DNA of 64,000 nt from Pseudomonas sp. GV071 (GCF_003050835.1 NZ_QAOJ01000001.1:1-64000); one strand, 5' to 3'; counted from the stretch's first letter, positions 8,529 to 18,406 are shown. Program-made: numbers and translations. Notes: generated by a model from the letters alone, not told the origin.

Positions 8529-8580
8529 TTGACTTTAACTGCCTAGGCAGTAAATTGGACGCCACTACCTGCCTAGGCAG
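8529..8580 (+). promoter_or_regulatory. Promoter and twin operator of the MarR-efflux operon
   Basis: TTGACT (-35, 8529-8534), a 16-base spacer and TAAATT (-10, 8551-8556) form a promoter with a start near 8563. The 12-bp palindrome CTGCCTAGGCAG occurs twice, at 8539-8550 (filling the spacer) and 8569-8580 (just after the start), exactly 30 bp apart. This fits autorepression by the MarR regulator encoded 16 bases downstream, through occlusion of RNA polymerase. Confidence 0.8.
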
Positions 8581-8595
8581 CTATCGGTGAAATCC

Positions 8596-9066
8596 ATGAC
8601 CCATTACACCCCCGAAAATTTCGAATACATCCGTATCGGCATGCTGGTGGGGCGTGCGGCTCTGCTGAAAGACCGCATCCTCGACGGCTACCTGGTGCCC
8701 CACGGTGTAACGTCCGCGCAGTTCAAAGTGCTGATGATCATTCTCCAGGGCTACGACACCCCGGCGGATCTGTGCCGCCACCTGTCCCTGGACAGCGGTT
8801 CGATGACCCGCATGCTCGATCGCTTGGCGCAGAAAAATCTGATCAGCCGTACCCGCAGTGAAAGCGACCGTCGTCAGGTGCACCTGTCGCTGACCGAAGA
8901 GGGGCGGGCATTGAATGCCTTGTTGCCGACCATCGGCGCGGCGGCGATGAACGATTTCACCGCCGCGCTCACGCCAGCGGAACTGCAAAGCCTGGAAGGC
9001 CTCCTGAAAAAGATGCTGATCGCAGCCGGGGACGCCATCGTCCTCGAACGTTTTGGTGACGTATGA
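8596..9066 (+). CDS. MarR family transcriptional repressor of the efflux operon
   Basis: The 156-residue product has the MarR winged-helix core. The recognition helix region is DLCRHLSLDSGSMTRMLDRLAQKNLI and the wing is SRTRSESDRRQVHLSLTEEG. Flanking helices serve dimerisation and ligand binding. The ATG at 8596 is chosen over a GTG three codons upstream because GGTGA is correctly spaced before it. Its stop overlaps the start of the outer membrane factor by ATGA, so the four genes form one operon. It likely releases the twin operator when it binds a phenolic or lipophilic substrate of the pump; the ligand is unknown. Confidence 0.9.
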   Translation: MTHYTPENFEYIRIGMLVGRAALLKDRILDGYLVPHGVTSAQFKVLMIILQGYDTPADLCRHLSLDSGSMTRMLDRLAQKNLISRTRSESDRRQVHLSLTEEGRALNALLPTIGAAAMNDFTAALTPAELQSLEGLLKKMLIAAGDAIVLERFGDV

Positions 9067-10541
9067 CCCGTACGCTTAATACCGGCTTGAGCCTGGCCCT
9101 GGCGTCCATGCTGCTGGCCGGTTGTGCCAACTTCCACGGCCTGCAAACCGAAGGCGTCAGCCTTGACGCGCAAAGCCTTAAAGCCGGGCAAAGCCTCACT
9201 GGCGTCACCCTGTCGCCGGCCGCCTGGCCGCAGCGCGATTGGTGGAAAAGCCTCGGCGACAACCAGCTCGATGGCCTGATCACTGAAGCGCTGCGCGACA
9301 GCCCGGACATGCAGATCGCCAGCGCCCGTGCTCACCAAGCCAGCGCCGCCGCGTCTGCCGCCGATGCCTCGCGTATGCCCAGCGTGGATGCCGAGGCCAG
9401 CGTCAGCCGCTCCCGACTGGCTCGCGACCAAGACCCGCTGGGGCAGGGCGGCGCTTACAGCACCTTGCGCAGCGCTCAGTTGGGCTTCAATTACACCTTC
9501 GACCTCTGGGGCGGCGAGCGCGCTGCCTGGGAAGCGGCGCTGGGCCAGGCTCGCGCCGCGGAAGTCGACCGCCAGGCCGCGTCGCTGACCCTGGCCGCCG
9601 ATGTCGCCCGTGCCTACAGCAATCTGGGCCAGGCCTACATCGTCCGTGACCTGGCGCAACAGGACGTGAAACGCACCCAAGAGATGCTCGACCTCGGCCA
9701 ACGCCGTCTGCAGTCGGGCATCGACAGCCACTACCAGTACCAGCAAACCGAAAGCCTGGCGGCCAGCTCGCAAGAGCAACTGATTGACGCCGAGAAACGC
9801 CTGCAAAGTGCGCGCGTGGCGATGGCGGTGTTGCTGGGCAAAGGCCCGGACCGTGGCAACGAAATCGCCCGCCCGGCGGTGTTGCAGCCGAGCGCGGTGG
9901 CCTTGCCTGCTGCGCTGCCTGCCGAGTTGCTGGGCCGCCGCCCGGACCTGGTGGCGGCGCGCTGGCGAGTGGAAGCGGCGAGCAAGGACATCGAAGCGGG
10001 CAAGACCCAGTTCTACCCCAACCTCAACCTGAGCGCCGCAGCCGGCACACAATCGCTGCTGGGTGACTCGCTGTTCGGCGCGCCGAGCCGCTTTTTCAAT
10101 ATTGCCCCGGCCATTTCCCTGCCAATTTTCGACGGTGGCCGTCTGCGCGCCGACCTCGACAGCCGCGATGCCGGCTACGACCTGGCGGTTGCCCAGTACA
10201 ACAAGAGCCTGGTCAGCGCCCTCAATGAAGTCAGCGACACCATCAACCAGCTACATGCCATTGCTCAGCAGATTGTTGCTCAACAGCGCGCTACCGATGT
10301 TTCGCAGCAGTCCTACAACACTGCGGTGCAACGTTTCGGCTCAGGTATCGGCAACTACCTGGACGTGCTCAGCATCGAACAGCAATTGCTCCAGTCGCAA
10401 CGTCAGCTCGCCAGCCTGAATGCCGAGCAGATCAATTTGTCGATCCAACTGATGCAGGCCCTTGGGGGCGGTTATCAAGGCGAACACATCGCCGCGGTCA
10501 CTCCAGCCAGCAACGCCTCTCAGCCTGAACAAACAAGGTAA
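9063..10541 (+). CDS. NodT-family outer membrane efflux lipoprotein
   Basis: The 492-residue product is a TolC-like outer membrane factor. It has a lipoprotein signal MTRTLNTGLSLALASMLLAGC (Cys21) and two repeats of the OEP fold. Typical segments are WPQRDWWKSLGDNQLDGLITEAL, LGFNYTFDLWGGERAAWEAAL, LLGRRPDLVAARWRVEAA and ISLPIFDGGRLRADLDSRDAGYD. It forms the trimeric exit duct for the EmrA/EmrB-like pair encoded next. It overlaps the regulator by four bases and is followed by the adaptor gene after 5 bases. Confidence 0.93.
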   Translation: MTRTLNTGLSLALASMLLAGCANFHGLQTEGVSLDAQSLKAGQSLTGVTLSPAAWPQRDWWKSLGDNQLDGLITEALRDSPDMQIASARAHQASAAASAADASRMPSVDAEASVSRSRLARDQDPLGQGGAYSTLRSAQLGFNYTFDLWGGERAAWEAALGQARAAEVDRQAASLTLAADVARAYSNLGQAYIVRDLAQQDVKRTQEMLDLGQRRLQSGIDSHYQYQQTESLAASSQEQLIDAEKRLQSARVAMAVLLGKGPDRGNEIARPAVLQPSAVALPAALPAELLGRRPDLVAARWRVEAASKDIEAGKTQFYPNLNLSAAAGTQSLLGDSLFGAPSRFFNIAPAISLPIFDGGRLRADLDSRDAGYDLAVAQYNKSLVSALNEVSDTINQLHAIAQQIVAQQRATDVSQQSYNTAVQRFGSGIGNYLDVLSIEQQLLQSQRQLASLNAEQINLSIQLMQALGGGYQGEHIAAVTPASNASQPEQTR

Positions 10542-10546
10542 TCGTC

Positions 10547-11749
10547 ATGGCCACTCCTACTGCACCCGCTGAATCAACAAACACTGAACAAACCAACGCC
10601 AACCCGGGCAAACGTAAAGCCATGCTCCTTGGCCTGCTGGTTCTGGTCCTGGTCGCCTGTGCCGGCACCTGGGCCTGGTACGAGCTGTACGGACGCTTTG
10701 GTGTTGGCACCGATGACGCCTATGTCAACGGCAACGTGGTGTCGATCACGCCGCTGGTGACCGGCACCGTTATCAGCATCGGCGCCGACGACGGCGACTT
10801 GGTGCAACAGGGCCAAGTGCTGCTCAAGTTCGACCCTAACGATGCCGAGGTTGCCCTGCAAAGCGCTGAGGCCAATCTGGCTCGCACCGTACGCCAGGTG
10901 CGCGGCCTGTACAGCAATGTCGATGGTCAGAAAGCCCAGGTGGTCGCACAGAAAGCGGCGGTGCAAAAAGCCCAGGAAAACTACAACCGGCGTAAGACCC
11001 TGGCGGTCGGTGGGGCCATCTCCCAAGAGGAACTGTCTCACGCCCGTGACGACCTGACCGCTGCACAGGGCTCGCTCAACGATGCCCAGCAGCGCTTGAA
11101 CACCAGCAATGCGTTGATCGACGACACCAGCGTGGCGTCCCACCCGGATGTGCAGGCCGCTGCCGCTCAGTTGCGCCAGGCCTTTCTGGAAAACGCCCGC
11201 ACTACCCTGATTGCTCCGGTCACCGGCTATGTGGCCAAGCGTACCGTGCAACTCGGCCAGCGGGTGCAGCCCGGCACTGCACTGATGGCGGTGATTCCAC
11301 TGGACCAGCTCTGGATCGACGCCAACTTCAAAGAAACCCAACTGCGTGATGTGCGCATCGGTCAGGCCGTGGAAGTGACCTCCGACCTGTACGGCGATGA
11401 CGTCAAGTTCAGCGGCACCATCGACAGCCTCGGTGCCGGTACCGGCAGCGCGTTTGCCTTGCTGCCGGCGCAGAACGCCACCGGTAACTGGATCAAGATT
11501 GTTCAGCGGGTGCCGGTGCGTGTCCTGCTCAACCCTGAGGAGCTGGCCAAGCACCCATTGCGTATCGGCCTATCGACTCAGGTTGATGTCGACCTGCACG
11601 ACCAGAGCGGCCCGGTGCTGGCGCAAAAGCCGCCGCAAAAGCCGACCCTGGAAACCGCCGTGTATCAACAGCAACTGGCCCAGGCTGATGCCCTGATCCA
11701 GCAGTTGATCGAACAAAACAGTGCCGTGGCCAAAACCGCTCAGCGTTAA
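10547..11749 (+). CDS. EmrA-like periplasmic adaptor (HlyD family)
   Basis: The 400-residue product has a cytoplasmic N-terminus and one membrane helix (about residues 26-45, MLLGLLVLVLVACAGTWAWY). A lipoyl-like half follows, with VGTDDAYVNGNVVSITPLVTGTVISI. A long coiled-coil hairpin with RTVRQVRGLYSN and NYNRRKTLAVGGAISQEEL comes next, then the returning half LIAPVTGYVAKRTVQLGQRVQPGTALMAVIPL. It bridges the inner membrane MFS pump and the outer membrane factor. AAGGTAA precedes the ATG. It is the third gene of the MarR operon. Confidence 0.93.
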   Translation: MATPTAPAESTNTEQTNANPGKRKAMLLGLLVLVLVACAGTWAWYELYGRFGVGTDDAYVNGNVVSITPLVTGTVISIGADDGDLVQQGQVLLKFDPNDAEVALQSAEANLARTVRQVRGLYSNVDGQKAQVVAQKAAVQKAQENYNRRKTLAVGGAISQEELSHARDDLTAAQGSLNDAQQRLNTSNALIDDTSVASHPDVQAAAAQLRQAFLENARTTLIAPVTGYVAKRTVQLGQRVQPGTALMAVIPLDQLWIDANFKETQLRDVRIGQAVEVTSDLYGDDVKFSGTIDSLGAGTGSAFALLPAQNATGNWIKIVQRVPVRVLLNPEELAKHPLRIGLSTQVDVDLHDQSGPVLAQKPPQKPTLETAVYQQQLAQADALIQQLIEQNSAVAKTAQR

Positions 11750-11779
11750 GCGCTGAGCTTCGCCCCCCCAGGATGTGCC

Positions 11780-13312
11780 ATGGATACCAAAGCGTCATTC
11801 ACGCCCCCCAGCCTGGTGCTGGCCACGATTGGCCTGTCGCTGGCGACCTTTATGCAGGTGCTCGACACCACCATCGCCAACGTGGCGTTGCCGACTATCT
11901 CCGGCAACCTCGGGGTGAGCGCGGAGCAGGGCACCTGGGTGATCACCTCGTTTGCGGTGAGCAACGCCATCGCCTTACCGCTCACCGGCTGGCTGAGCCG
12001 GCGCTTCGGCGAGGTGAAGCTGTTTATGTGGGCCACGCTACTGTTCGTGCTGGCCTCGTTCCTGTGCGGTATCTCGCGCTCGATGCCCGAGCTGGTGGGC
12101 TTTCGTGTGCTGCAAGGGGTAGTAGCCGGGCCGTTGTACCCGATGGCGCAAACCCTGCTGATTGCCATCTATCCCCCGGCGAAGCGGGGGATGGCCATTG
12201 CGCTACTGGCCATGGTCACGGTGGTGGCGCCGATTGCCGGGCCGATCCTCGGCGGCAGCATCACCGACAGCTACAGCTGGCCGTGGATCTTCTTTATCAA
12301 CGTGCCGATCGGGCTGTTCGCCGCCTTCGTGGTGCGCCAGCAACTGGCGAAACGGCCGGTGGTCACCAGCCGGCAACCGATGGACTACGTTGGTCTGATG
12401 GCCTTGATCGTCGGTGTCGGCGCCTTGCAGATCGTGCTCGACAAAGGCAATGACGCCGATTGGTTCGAGTCCACCTTCATCATCGTCGGTACCGCGATTT
12501 CGGTGGTGGCGCTGGCGTTCTTCGTGATCTGGGAAATGACCGACGCGCACCCGGTGGTCAACCTGCGTCTGTTCGCCTACCGCAACTTCCGATACGGCAC
12601 CCTGGTACTGGTATTGGGTTACGCCGGCTTCTTCGGCATCAACTTGATCCTGCCGCAGTGGCTGCAAACCCGCTTGGGTTACACCGCCACCTGGGCCGGT
12701 TTTGCCGCAGCACCGCTGGGGATATTGCCGGTGCTGCTGTCGCCGTTCATTGGCAAGTACGCGCCGCGGTTTGACCTGCGCTTGCTAGCCGGCCTGGCGT
12801 TTCTGGCGATGGGCCTGAGCTGCTTTATGCGCGCCGGCTTTACCAACGAAGTGGACTACCAGCACATCGCCCTGGTGCAACTGTTCATGGGCATCGGTGT
12901 GGCGCTGTTCTTTATGCCGACCCTCACCATTCTGCTCTCCGACCTGCCGCCCAATCAGATTGCCGAGGGCTCTGGCCTGGCGACGTTCCTGCGGACTTTG
13001 GGCGGCAGCTTCGCAGCGTCCTTGACCACCTGGATCTGGATTCGTCGCGCCGACCAGCACCATGCCTACATGACCGAGAGCATCACGGTGTACGACCCGG
13101 CGACCCGCGAGGCGCTGCACAACCTCGGCGGCGCCAGCCCGCAGGCCTATACGCAGTTGGATCAGATGGTCACCAGCCAGGCCTACATGCTCTCCACCAT
13201 TGATTACTTCACCCTGTTGGGCTGGATGTTCATGGCGTTGATTGTGATCGTCTGGCTGGCCAAGCCGCCGTTTACCGCCAAGGCGGGACCAGAGGCCAGC
13301 GGCGGGCACTAA
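11780..13312 (+). CDS. EmrB-like DHA2 family MFS drug transporter
   Basis: The 510-residue product has the 14-helix DHA2 layout. The signature LDTTIANVALPTISGNLGVS lies in helix 1, LTGWLSRRFGEVKLF is motif A, and FRVLQGVVAGPLYPMAQTLL and GPILGGSITDSYSWPWIFFINVPIG are motif C and its surroundings. It uses proton motive force to extrude drugs or organic acids across the inner membrane into the adaptor/outer membrane duct. It is the last gene of the MarR operon; a degenerate REP element follows the stop. Confidence 0.93.
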   Translation: MDTKASFTPPSLVLATIGLSLATFMQVLDTTIANVALPTISGNLGVSAEQGTWVITSFAVSNAIALPLTGWLSRRFGEVKLFMWATLLFVLASFLCGISRSMPELVGFRVLQGVVAGPLYPMAQTLLIAIYPPAKRGMAIALLAMVTVVAPIAGPILGGSITDSYSWPWIFFINVPIGLFAAFVVRQQLAKRPVVTSRQPMDYVGLMALIVGVGALQIVLDKGNDADWFESTFIIVGTAISVVALAFFVIWEMTDAHPVVNLRLFAYRNFRYGTLVLVLGYAGFFGINLILPQWLQTRLGYTATWAGFAAAPLGILPVLLSPFIGKYAPRFDLRLLAGLAFLAMGLSCFMRAGFTNEVDYQHIALVQLFMGIGVALFFMPTLTILLSDLPPNQIAEGSGLATFLRTLGGSFAASLTTWIWIRRADQHHAYMTESITVYDPATREALHNLGGASPQAYTQLDQMVTSQAYMLSTIDYFTLLGWMFMALIVIVWLAKPPFTAKAGPEASGGH

Positions 13313-13325
13313 TGCGCTGCGGTGG

Positions 13326-13390
13326 TGTGGGAGGAGCTTCAACTGCGACGTTGTTGATTTTAAACGCTCGCGGCAGAAGTCCCTCCCACC
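13326..13390. repeat. Degenerate REP-type inverted repeat
   Basis: GTGGGAGGAGCTTCA on the left pairs imperfectly with GAAGTCCCTCCCACC on the right. It resembles the GGGAGxGGCTTCAGCCGCGA family found elsewhere in the window, with several changes. Confidence 0.6.
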
Positions 13391-13500
13391 TGAACCGCGT
13401 TGGTATGGCGCGGTTGTCATCATTCGTACATCAAAAATTAATTCCTCCGTCACGGAACTCGGGCAGTTTGCAAGCCTGCGTTTACCTCAGAGGAGTTGCC

Positions 13501-14076
13501 ATGTTGTTTACCAAGTCGCGTTACATCAAACCCGTCGCCATTGCCTTGCTGGCCGCTGCTGTCAGCGCCTGCGCAAGCACCGCGCAGACGCCAGCCAAGC
13601 CCGCCGGCAAAGCGCCGGACGTAGCGCTGAACAACACCGATTGGTATCAGGTACGTACCCAGACCGAAGTGTATGTCTTCGATGACTACGCGGTGTTCAC
13701 TCAGTTCGTGCAAACCGGCAAAGCCCCTGCGCTGAAGCCGCTGGACAAGAAAGACAACTTCGGTCGCGCAATCATTCTCGGCCTCAAAGCCGAAGACCAG
13801 AACCTGGCGCTGAAAGACATCGCAGCCGCCCGTTTCCTCGACGTCAGCCTGGTGCCCGGCAACCCGTTCTACGGTGAGATTCGCAAGGACGGCATCATCT
13901 ATGTGTTCGCCCGCTACGGCGACATGATGGACATGTACAAAACCGGCGAGCCGACCTTCAGCTACACCGAAATCGGCGGTGGCCCAAAAGGCGAGCGCGT
14001 GGTGTACGGCCTGATGAAAGAAGAGAAAAAACCAGAGAAGCAAATCGCTCTGTTCCACCAGAAATACCCGCACTGA
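13501..14076 (+). CDS. Putative lipoprotein of unknown function
   Basis: The 191-residue product begins MLFTKSRYIKPVAIALLAAAVSACAS, a signal peptide with lipobox (Cys24) and serine following. The mature part is soluble, with VALNNTDWYQVRTQTEVYVFDDYAVFTQFVQTG and many charged residues, and shows no enzyme motif I know. The frame is open upstream, but GAGGAG before this ATG and the signal peptide fix the start. The terminator downstream is shared with the convergent rapA. It is probably a monocistronic envelope protein; I do not recognise the family. Confidence 0.75.
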   Translation: MLFTKSRYIKPVAIALLAAAVSACASTAQTPAKPAGKAPDVALNNTDWYQVRTQTEVYVFDDYAVFTQFVQTGKAPALKPLDKKDNFGRAIILGLKAEDQNLALKDIAAARFLDVSLVPGNPFYGEIRKDGIIYVFARYGDMMDMYKTGEPTFSYTEIGGGPKGERVVYGLMKEEKKPEKQIALFHQKYPH

Positions 14077-14094
14077 CAGGCGGCTAGTGGAAAC

Positions 14095-14124
14095 AAAAAC
14101 GGCAGCCCGAGGGCTGCCGTTTTT
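14095..14124. terminator. Bidirectional terminator between the lipoprotein and rapA
   Basis: AAAAACGGCAGCCC-GA-GGGCTGCCGTTTTT: perfect stem with A/T runs on both strands between convergent genes. Confidence 0.92.
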
Positions 14125-14154
14125 ATTGGGCGTTAGCTTCGCCCGAGGCGCGGT

Positions 14155-17001
14155 TTAACCCGCCACCAATACCCGGATCGCTTCCAGCCGCAGGGCAGCT
14201 TTGTCCAGCATCGCCAGCCCTTGTTCCAACTGGCTTCGCAGGGTATCCAGCTCGCTGTCGCGCACGCTCGGGTTTACCGCCTGCAGGGCGGTCAGGCGCG
14301 CCAGCTCTTCCTGGGTGTCGGCGGCCAGACGGCGTTTGGCTTCGTCCACGCGTTCAACGTGGCGCGGGCTGATCTTGCCTTCGGCCGAGTTGATCTGCTG
14401 GTTGAGGGCGTCGCGCTGAGCCTGGACAAACTTGTTGGCGCTGGCGCGCGGCACGCTTTCCAACTGGTCGTTGAGCTTCTCGAACGAGACCTTGGCGGCC
14501 AGGTCGTTACCGTTGGCATCGAGCAGGCAACGCAGTGCCGCCGGTGGCAGGTAACGGCCCAACTGCAGGGCGCGCGGGGCGACCACTTCGCTGACATACA
14601 GCAGCTCGAGCAACACGGTGCCAGGTTTCAGCGCCTTGTTCTTGATCAGCGCCACGGCGGTGTTGCCCATCGAGCCGGAACGCACCAGGTCCATGCCGCC
14701 TTGCACCATCGGGTGTTCCCAGGTGAGGAACTGCATGTCCTCGCGCGACAGCGCCTGGTTACGGTCGTAGGTGATGGTCACGCCTTCGTCGTCGCCCAGC
14801 GGGAAGCTGGCATCCAGCATTTTTTCGCTGGGGCGCAGGACCAGGGCGTTTTCCGAGTGGTCTTCACTTTCGATACCGAAGGCGTCGAACAGCTCTTCCA
14901 TATAGATCGGCAGGGCGAACTCGTCGTCTTGCTCATGGATCGCTTCGACCAGCGCCTGGCCTTCGCCCGAGCCGCTGGAATTGAGTTCGAGCAAGCGGTC
15001 GCGGCCGCTGTGCAGCTCACCTTCGAGGCGGATGCGCTCGGCCTTGGCTTCGTCCACCAGCAGTTGCCAGTCGCCATCGTCGGCGCTTTCCAGCATCGGC
15101 AGCAGGCGTGGGCCGAACTGCTGTTGCAGGGCGTTGCCAGTCGGGCAGGTGGCCTGGAAGGCGTTGAGAGCCTGGTGGTACCACTGGAACAGACGCTCTT
15201 GCGGAGTGTTTTCCAGGTACGGCACGTGCAATTGAATGGTGTGCTTCTGACCGATCCGGTCTAGACGGCCGATGCGCTGTTCCAGAAGGTCCGGGTGCGC
15301 CGGCAGATCGAACAGCACCAGGTGATGGGAGAACTGGAAGTTGCGACCTTCACTGCCGATCTCGGAACAGATCAGCACCTGCGCACCGAACTCTTCGTCG
15401 GCAAAATACGCTGCGGCGCGGTCGCGCTCGAGAATATTCATGCCTTCATGGAACACCGTGGCCGGAATGCCGGAGCGCACGCGCAGGGCGTCTTCCAGGT
15501 CCATGGCGGTTTCGGCGTGGGCGCAGATCACCAGCACCTTCACGCGCTTGAGCATTTTCAGGGTGTCGATCAGCCAGTCGACGCGCGGGTCGAACTTCCA
15601 CCAGCGCTCTTCGTCGCCGGCTTCTGGCTGCGCCTGGAAGCTGACTTCCGGGTACAGGTCGGCGTGTTCGCCCACCGGTAGCTCCAGGTACAGGTCCGGG
15701 CACGCGAGCGGGTAGGGGTGCAGTTCGCGCTCAGGGAATCCCTGTACGGCGGCGCGGGTATTACGGAACAGCAGGCGGCCGGTGCCATGGCGGTCGAGCA
15801 GCTCGCGCACCAGACGGGCCGAGGCTTCGATATCGCCATCGGTGACGGCGGCGAGCAGGGCTTCGCCCTCGGCGCCGAGGAAGTTGTGGATGGTCTTGTG
15901 CGCTTCTGGCGACAGGCGACCCTGGTCCAGCAGCTCCTGCACCGCTTCGGCAATCGGCTTGTAGTTGGCACTTTCAGCGCGGAAGGCTTCCAGGTCATGG
16001 AAACGCGCCGGGTCGAGCAGGCGCAGACGGGCGAAGTGGCTGTCCTGGCCAAGCTGTTCCGGGGTGGCGGTCAGCAGCAGAACGCCGGGGATCACCTCGG
16101 CCAACTGCTCAACCAACTGGTATTGCGGGCTCGCTTGCTCGGGGTGCCAGACCAGGTGGTGCGCCTCGTCGACCACCAACAGGTCCCAGCCGGCGGCGAA
16201 CAGGGCGTCTTGCGCCTTGTCGTCTTCACGCAGCCATTCCAGGGCGACCAGCGCCAACTGGCAATCTTCGAACGGGTTGCTGGCGTCGCTTTCGATAAAA
16301 CGCTCGGCATCGAACAGCGCCACTTCCAGGTTGAAGCGCCGGCGCATTTCCACCAGCCATTGGTGCTGGAGGTTTTCTGGCACCAGGATCAGCACGCGGT
16401 TGGCGCGGCCCGACAACAGCTGGCGATGGATTACCAGGCCGGCTTCGATGGTCTTGCCCAGGCCCACTTCGTCCGCCAGCAGTACGCGTGGGGCGATGCG
16501 GTCGGCCACTTCGCGGGCAATGTGCAACTGGTGCGCAATCGGTTGCGCACGCACGCCGCCCAGGCCCCAGAGCGAGGACTGCAACTGGCGGCTGGTGTGT
16601 TCCAGGGTGTGGTAGCGCAGGGCGAACCAGGCCAACGGGTCGATCTGTCCGGCGAACAGGCGGTCGCTGGCCAGACGGAACTGAATGAAGTTGGACAGCT
16701 GGGTTTCCGGCAGTGTCACCGATTGGTGCTGCGCGTTGAGGCCGTGATAGACGAGCAGGCCGTCGACGTCGTCGACTTCCTGAACGGTCAGCTTCCAGCC
16801 TTCGAAATGGGTGATCTCATCGCCCGGCGAGAAACGCACGCGGGTCAGCGGTGCATTGCGGGTGGCGTATTGACGGGTTTCACCAGTGGCCGGGTAGAGC
16901 ATGGTGAGCATGCGGCCATCCTGTACCAGGACCGTGCCCAAGCCCAACTCTGCTTCGCTGTCACTAATCCAGCGTTGCCCCGGTTCATACTGCTGCGCCA
17001 T
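14155..17001 (-). CDS. rapA: RNA polymerase-associated ATPase RapA
   Basis: The 948-residue product is a bacterial Swi2/Snf2 ATPase that binds RNA polymerase and promotes its recycling during transcription. The N-terminal Tudor-like part begins [21 protein letters not shown]. The helicase motifs are clear: Walker [27 protein letters not shown]-box [19 protein letters not shown], and in the second lobe [22 protein letters not shown] and [12 protein letters not shown]. The RapA-specific C-terminal domain follows. Length fits the family. It is transcribed alone; 255 bases upstream separate it from a divergent gene and hold no obvious ORF. Confidence 0.96.
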   Translation of the reverse strand: MAQQYEPGQRWISDSEAELGLGTVLVQDGRMLTMLYPATGETRQYATRNAPLTRVRFSPGDEITHFEGWKLTVQEVDDVDGLLVYHGLNAQHQSVTLPETQLSNFIQFRLASDRLFAGQIDPLAWFALRYHTLEHTSRQLQSSLWGLGGVRAQPIAHQLHIAREVADRIAPRVLLADEVGLGKTIEAGLVIHRQLLSGRANRVLILVPENLQHQWLVEMRRRFNLEVALFDAERFIESDASNPFEDCQLALVALEWLREDDKAQDALFAAGWDLLVVDEAHHLVWHPEQASPQYQLVEQLAEVIPGVLLLTATPEQLGQDSHFARLRLLDPARFHDLEAFRAESANYKPIAEAVQELLDQGRLSPEAHKTIHNFLGAEGEALLAAVTDGDIEASARLVRELLDRHGTGRLLFRNTRAAVQGFPERELHPYPLACPDLYLELPVGEHADLYPEVSFQAQPEAGDEERWWKFDPRVDWLIDTLKMLKRVKVLVICAHAETAMDLEDALRVRSGIPATVFHEGMNILERDRAAAYFADEEFGAQVLICSEIGSEGRNFQFSHHLVLFDLPAHPDLLEQRIGRLDRIGQKHTIQLHVPYLENTPQERLFQWYHQALNAFQATCPTGNALQQQFGPRLLPMLESADDGDWQLLVDEAKAERIRLEGELHSGRDRLLELNSSGSGEGQALVEAIHEQDDEFALPIYMEELFDAFGIESEDHSENALVLRPSEKMLDASFPLGDDEGVTITYDRNQALSREDMQFLTWEHPMVQGGMDLVRSGSMGNTAVALIKNKALKPGTVLLELLYVSEVVAPRALQLGRYLPPAALRCLLDANGNDLAAKVSFEKLNDQLESVPRASANKFVQAQRDALNQQINSAEGKISPRHVERVDEAKRRLAADTQEELARLTALQAVNPSVRDSELDTLRSQLEQGLAMLDKAALRLEAIRVLVAG

Positions 17002-17256
17002 GCCTGTCTCCCGCGATGAAAAAGCCGGCTATGGTAACGGAACCCGGCGGCCCTGGCCAAAGGCGATGCACATCAATTGCTTACTGGCCTTTTGCCGTAC
17101 TTGCCGTTGGCCGCGTCAAAAAGGGCCAAAAGGCATAGCTATATGCTAAAAGTGTAGCGATGCGCGGTTAAAGTCGTCGATTTCCTGGCCGACAGCCTGA
17201 TCAAGGGTAGGTTTATTTACCCGCGTTTCACGTGTCGTCTTGAAGGATAGCTGCAG

Positions 17257-17556
17257 ATGCTTCCACCCATTGCGCCGCACCTGGTCACGGTGCCCACACA
17301 GCAAGACCTGATCAAGCCGGTACCGGCGTTGCCAGTGGTTGCGCCTGTAGAAAGTACGCCGCAGGAAAACGACGTTTCTTTCGAAAAGCGCAACGAACAA
17401 GAGGCCGAGGAATTGCTATGGGAAGAACAGCGCCGACGCCGCCAGCGGCGTGGCTACAGCGCGGCGGAGTTGGCCGAAGGTGAAGTGGCCGAGGAAGATC
17501 AGGCGCTGATCGAGCAACTGCCACGCCAGGGGTTGTGGGTCGATGTAGAAGTGTAG
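17257..17556 (+). CDS. Conserved Pseudomonas hypothetical protein
   Basis: The 99-residue product has a proline-rich N-terminal half (LPPIAPHLVTVPTQQDLIKPVPALPVV). A charged helix follows, EEAEELLWEEQRRRRQRRGYSAAELAEGEVAEEDQALIEQLP, ending RQGLWVDVEV. It has no signal peptide or membrane helix. AAGGA lies about 8 bases before the ATG. Its end overlaps the alkB start by 22 bases, suggesting cotranscription. I recognise it only as a protein conserved in Pseudomonas; the function is unknown. Confidence 0.72.
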   Translation: MLPPIAPHLVTVPTQQDLIKPVPALPVVAPVESTPQENDVSFEKRNEQEAEELLWEEQRRRRQRRGYSAAELAEGEVAEEDQALIEQLPRQGLWVDVEV

Positions 17557-18170
17557 AGCGAGTGGTTTTGGACCTTTTCGACACAGCCCCGATTTCCCTT
17601 CCCCATGCCAACCTGCACTACACCCCGCACTGGGTGGACGAGCGTACGGCGGACTGCTGGCTTGCCGAGCTTCTGGCCCAGACACCCTGGGAACAACCGC
17701 AGGTCTTCATTCATGGCCAACATTTCCCGGTACCGCGGTTGCTGGCCTGGTATGGCGACGCTGACGCCAGCTACCGCTATTCCGGCATGACCCACCAACC
17801 GTTGCCGTGGACACCGCTGCTGGCCGAGATCCGCCAACGCGTGCAAGCCGAAACCGGCGAGCGCTTCAACGGCCTGCTCATCAACCACTACCGCGACGGC
17901 CAGGACTCCATGGGCTGGCACAGCGATAACGAAGCGGTGCTCGGTGCCAACCCCACCGTGGTGTCGCTGAACCTCGGTGGCAGCCGACGCTTCGACCTGC
18001 GCCGGGTGGGCAGCAGTCGCATCGAACACTCGCTGGAGCTGGAACACGGTTCGCTACTGGTCATGGCCGGGCAGACGCAGCATTATTGGCAGCATCAGGT
18101 GGCCAAAACGCGCAAACCCTGCGCGCCGCGGTTGAACCTCACTTTCCGTCTTATTCGGTCCCAGCCATGA
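17535..18170 (+). CDS. alkB: AlkB-like 2-oxoglutarate/Fe(II) dioxygenase
   Basis: The 211-residue product is of the AlkB family, which removes alkyl lesions from nucleic acid bases by oxidative demethylation. The iron ligands are visible: His129 and Asp131 in MGWHSDNE, and His187 in YWQHQV. The 2-oxoglutarate-binding arginines lie in PRLNLTFR (Arg199, Arg205). The lesion-side segment FNGLLINHYRDGQDSMGWHSD is closest to the ALKBH2/3-like group. The first ATG lies inside the previous gene; a GTG at 17562 is an alternative. The next small gene overlaps its stop by ATGA. Confidence 0.9.
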   Translation: MGRCRSVERVVLDLFDTAPISLPHANLHYTPHWVDERTADCWLAELLAQTPWEQPQVFIHGQHFPVPRLLAWYGDADASYRYSGMTHQPLPWTPLLAEIRQRVQAETGERFNGLLINHYRDGQDSMGWHSDNEAVLGANPTVVSLNLGGSRRFDLRRVGSSRIEHSLELEHGSLLVMAGQTQHYWQHQVAKTRKPCAPRLNLTFRLIRSQP

Positions 18171-18331
18171 GCAACGACAGCAAGCTGATCGACTTCAGCG
18201 CCGAGCGCGACAAGCGTATTCACGACCTCAACGAGAAACGCTTGAACGAGGTGCGCCAGGCGTTTGAACAGGCGCTGCCGCTGAGTAAAGCTAAAAAGAA
18301 AAAACCCAAGAACAAACCAAAGAAGCCCTGA
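18167..18331 (+). CDS. Small lysine-rich conserved protein downstream of alkB
   Basis: The 54-residue product starts MSNDSKLIDFSAERDKRIHDLNEKRLNEVRQAFEQAL, a charged amphipathic helix. It ends in a strongly basic tail with KAKKKKPKNKPKKP. The ATG overlaps the alkB stop codon (ATGA), so translation is probably coupled. The basic tail could contact nucleic acid, but that is only inference from charge. I know no family function. Confidence 0.72.
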   Translation: MSNDSKLIDFSAERDKRIHDLNEKRLNEVRQAFEQALPLSKAKKKKPKNKPKKP

Positions 18332-18406
18332 TTCATCCCCCGCGTTGCTGCCGCCTGGCGGCAACCATTGTTTTTCTGCATAGGCTATCCGCCACAGCAA
18401 TCGCCA

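Noticed and set aside
13312..13500. Upstream extension of the lipoprotein gene
   Set aside because: The extension crosses a degenerate REP and precedes a clear signal peptide and ribosome site at 13501.
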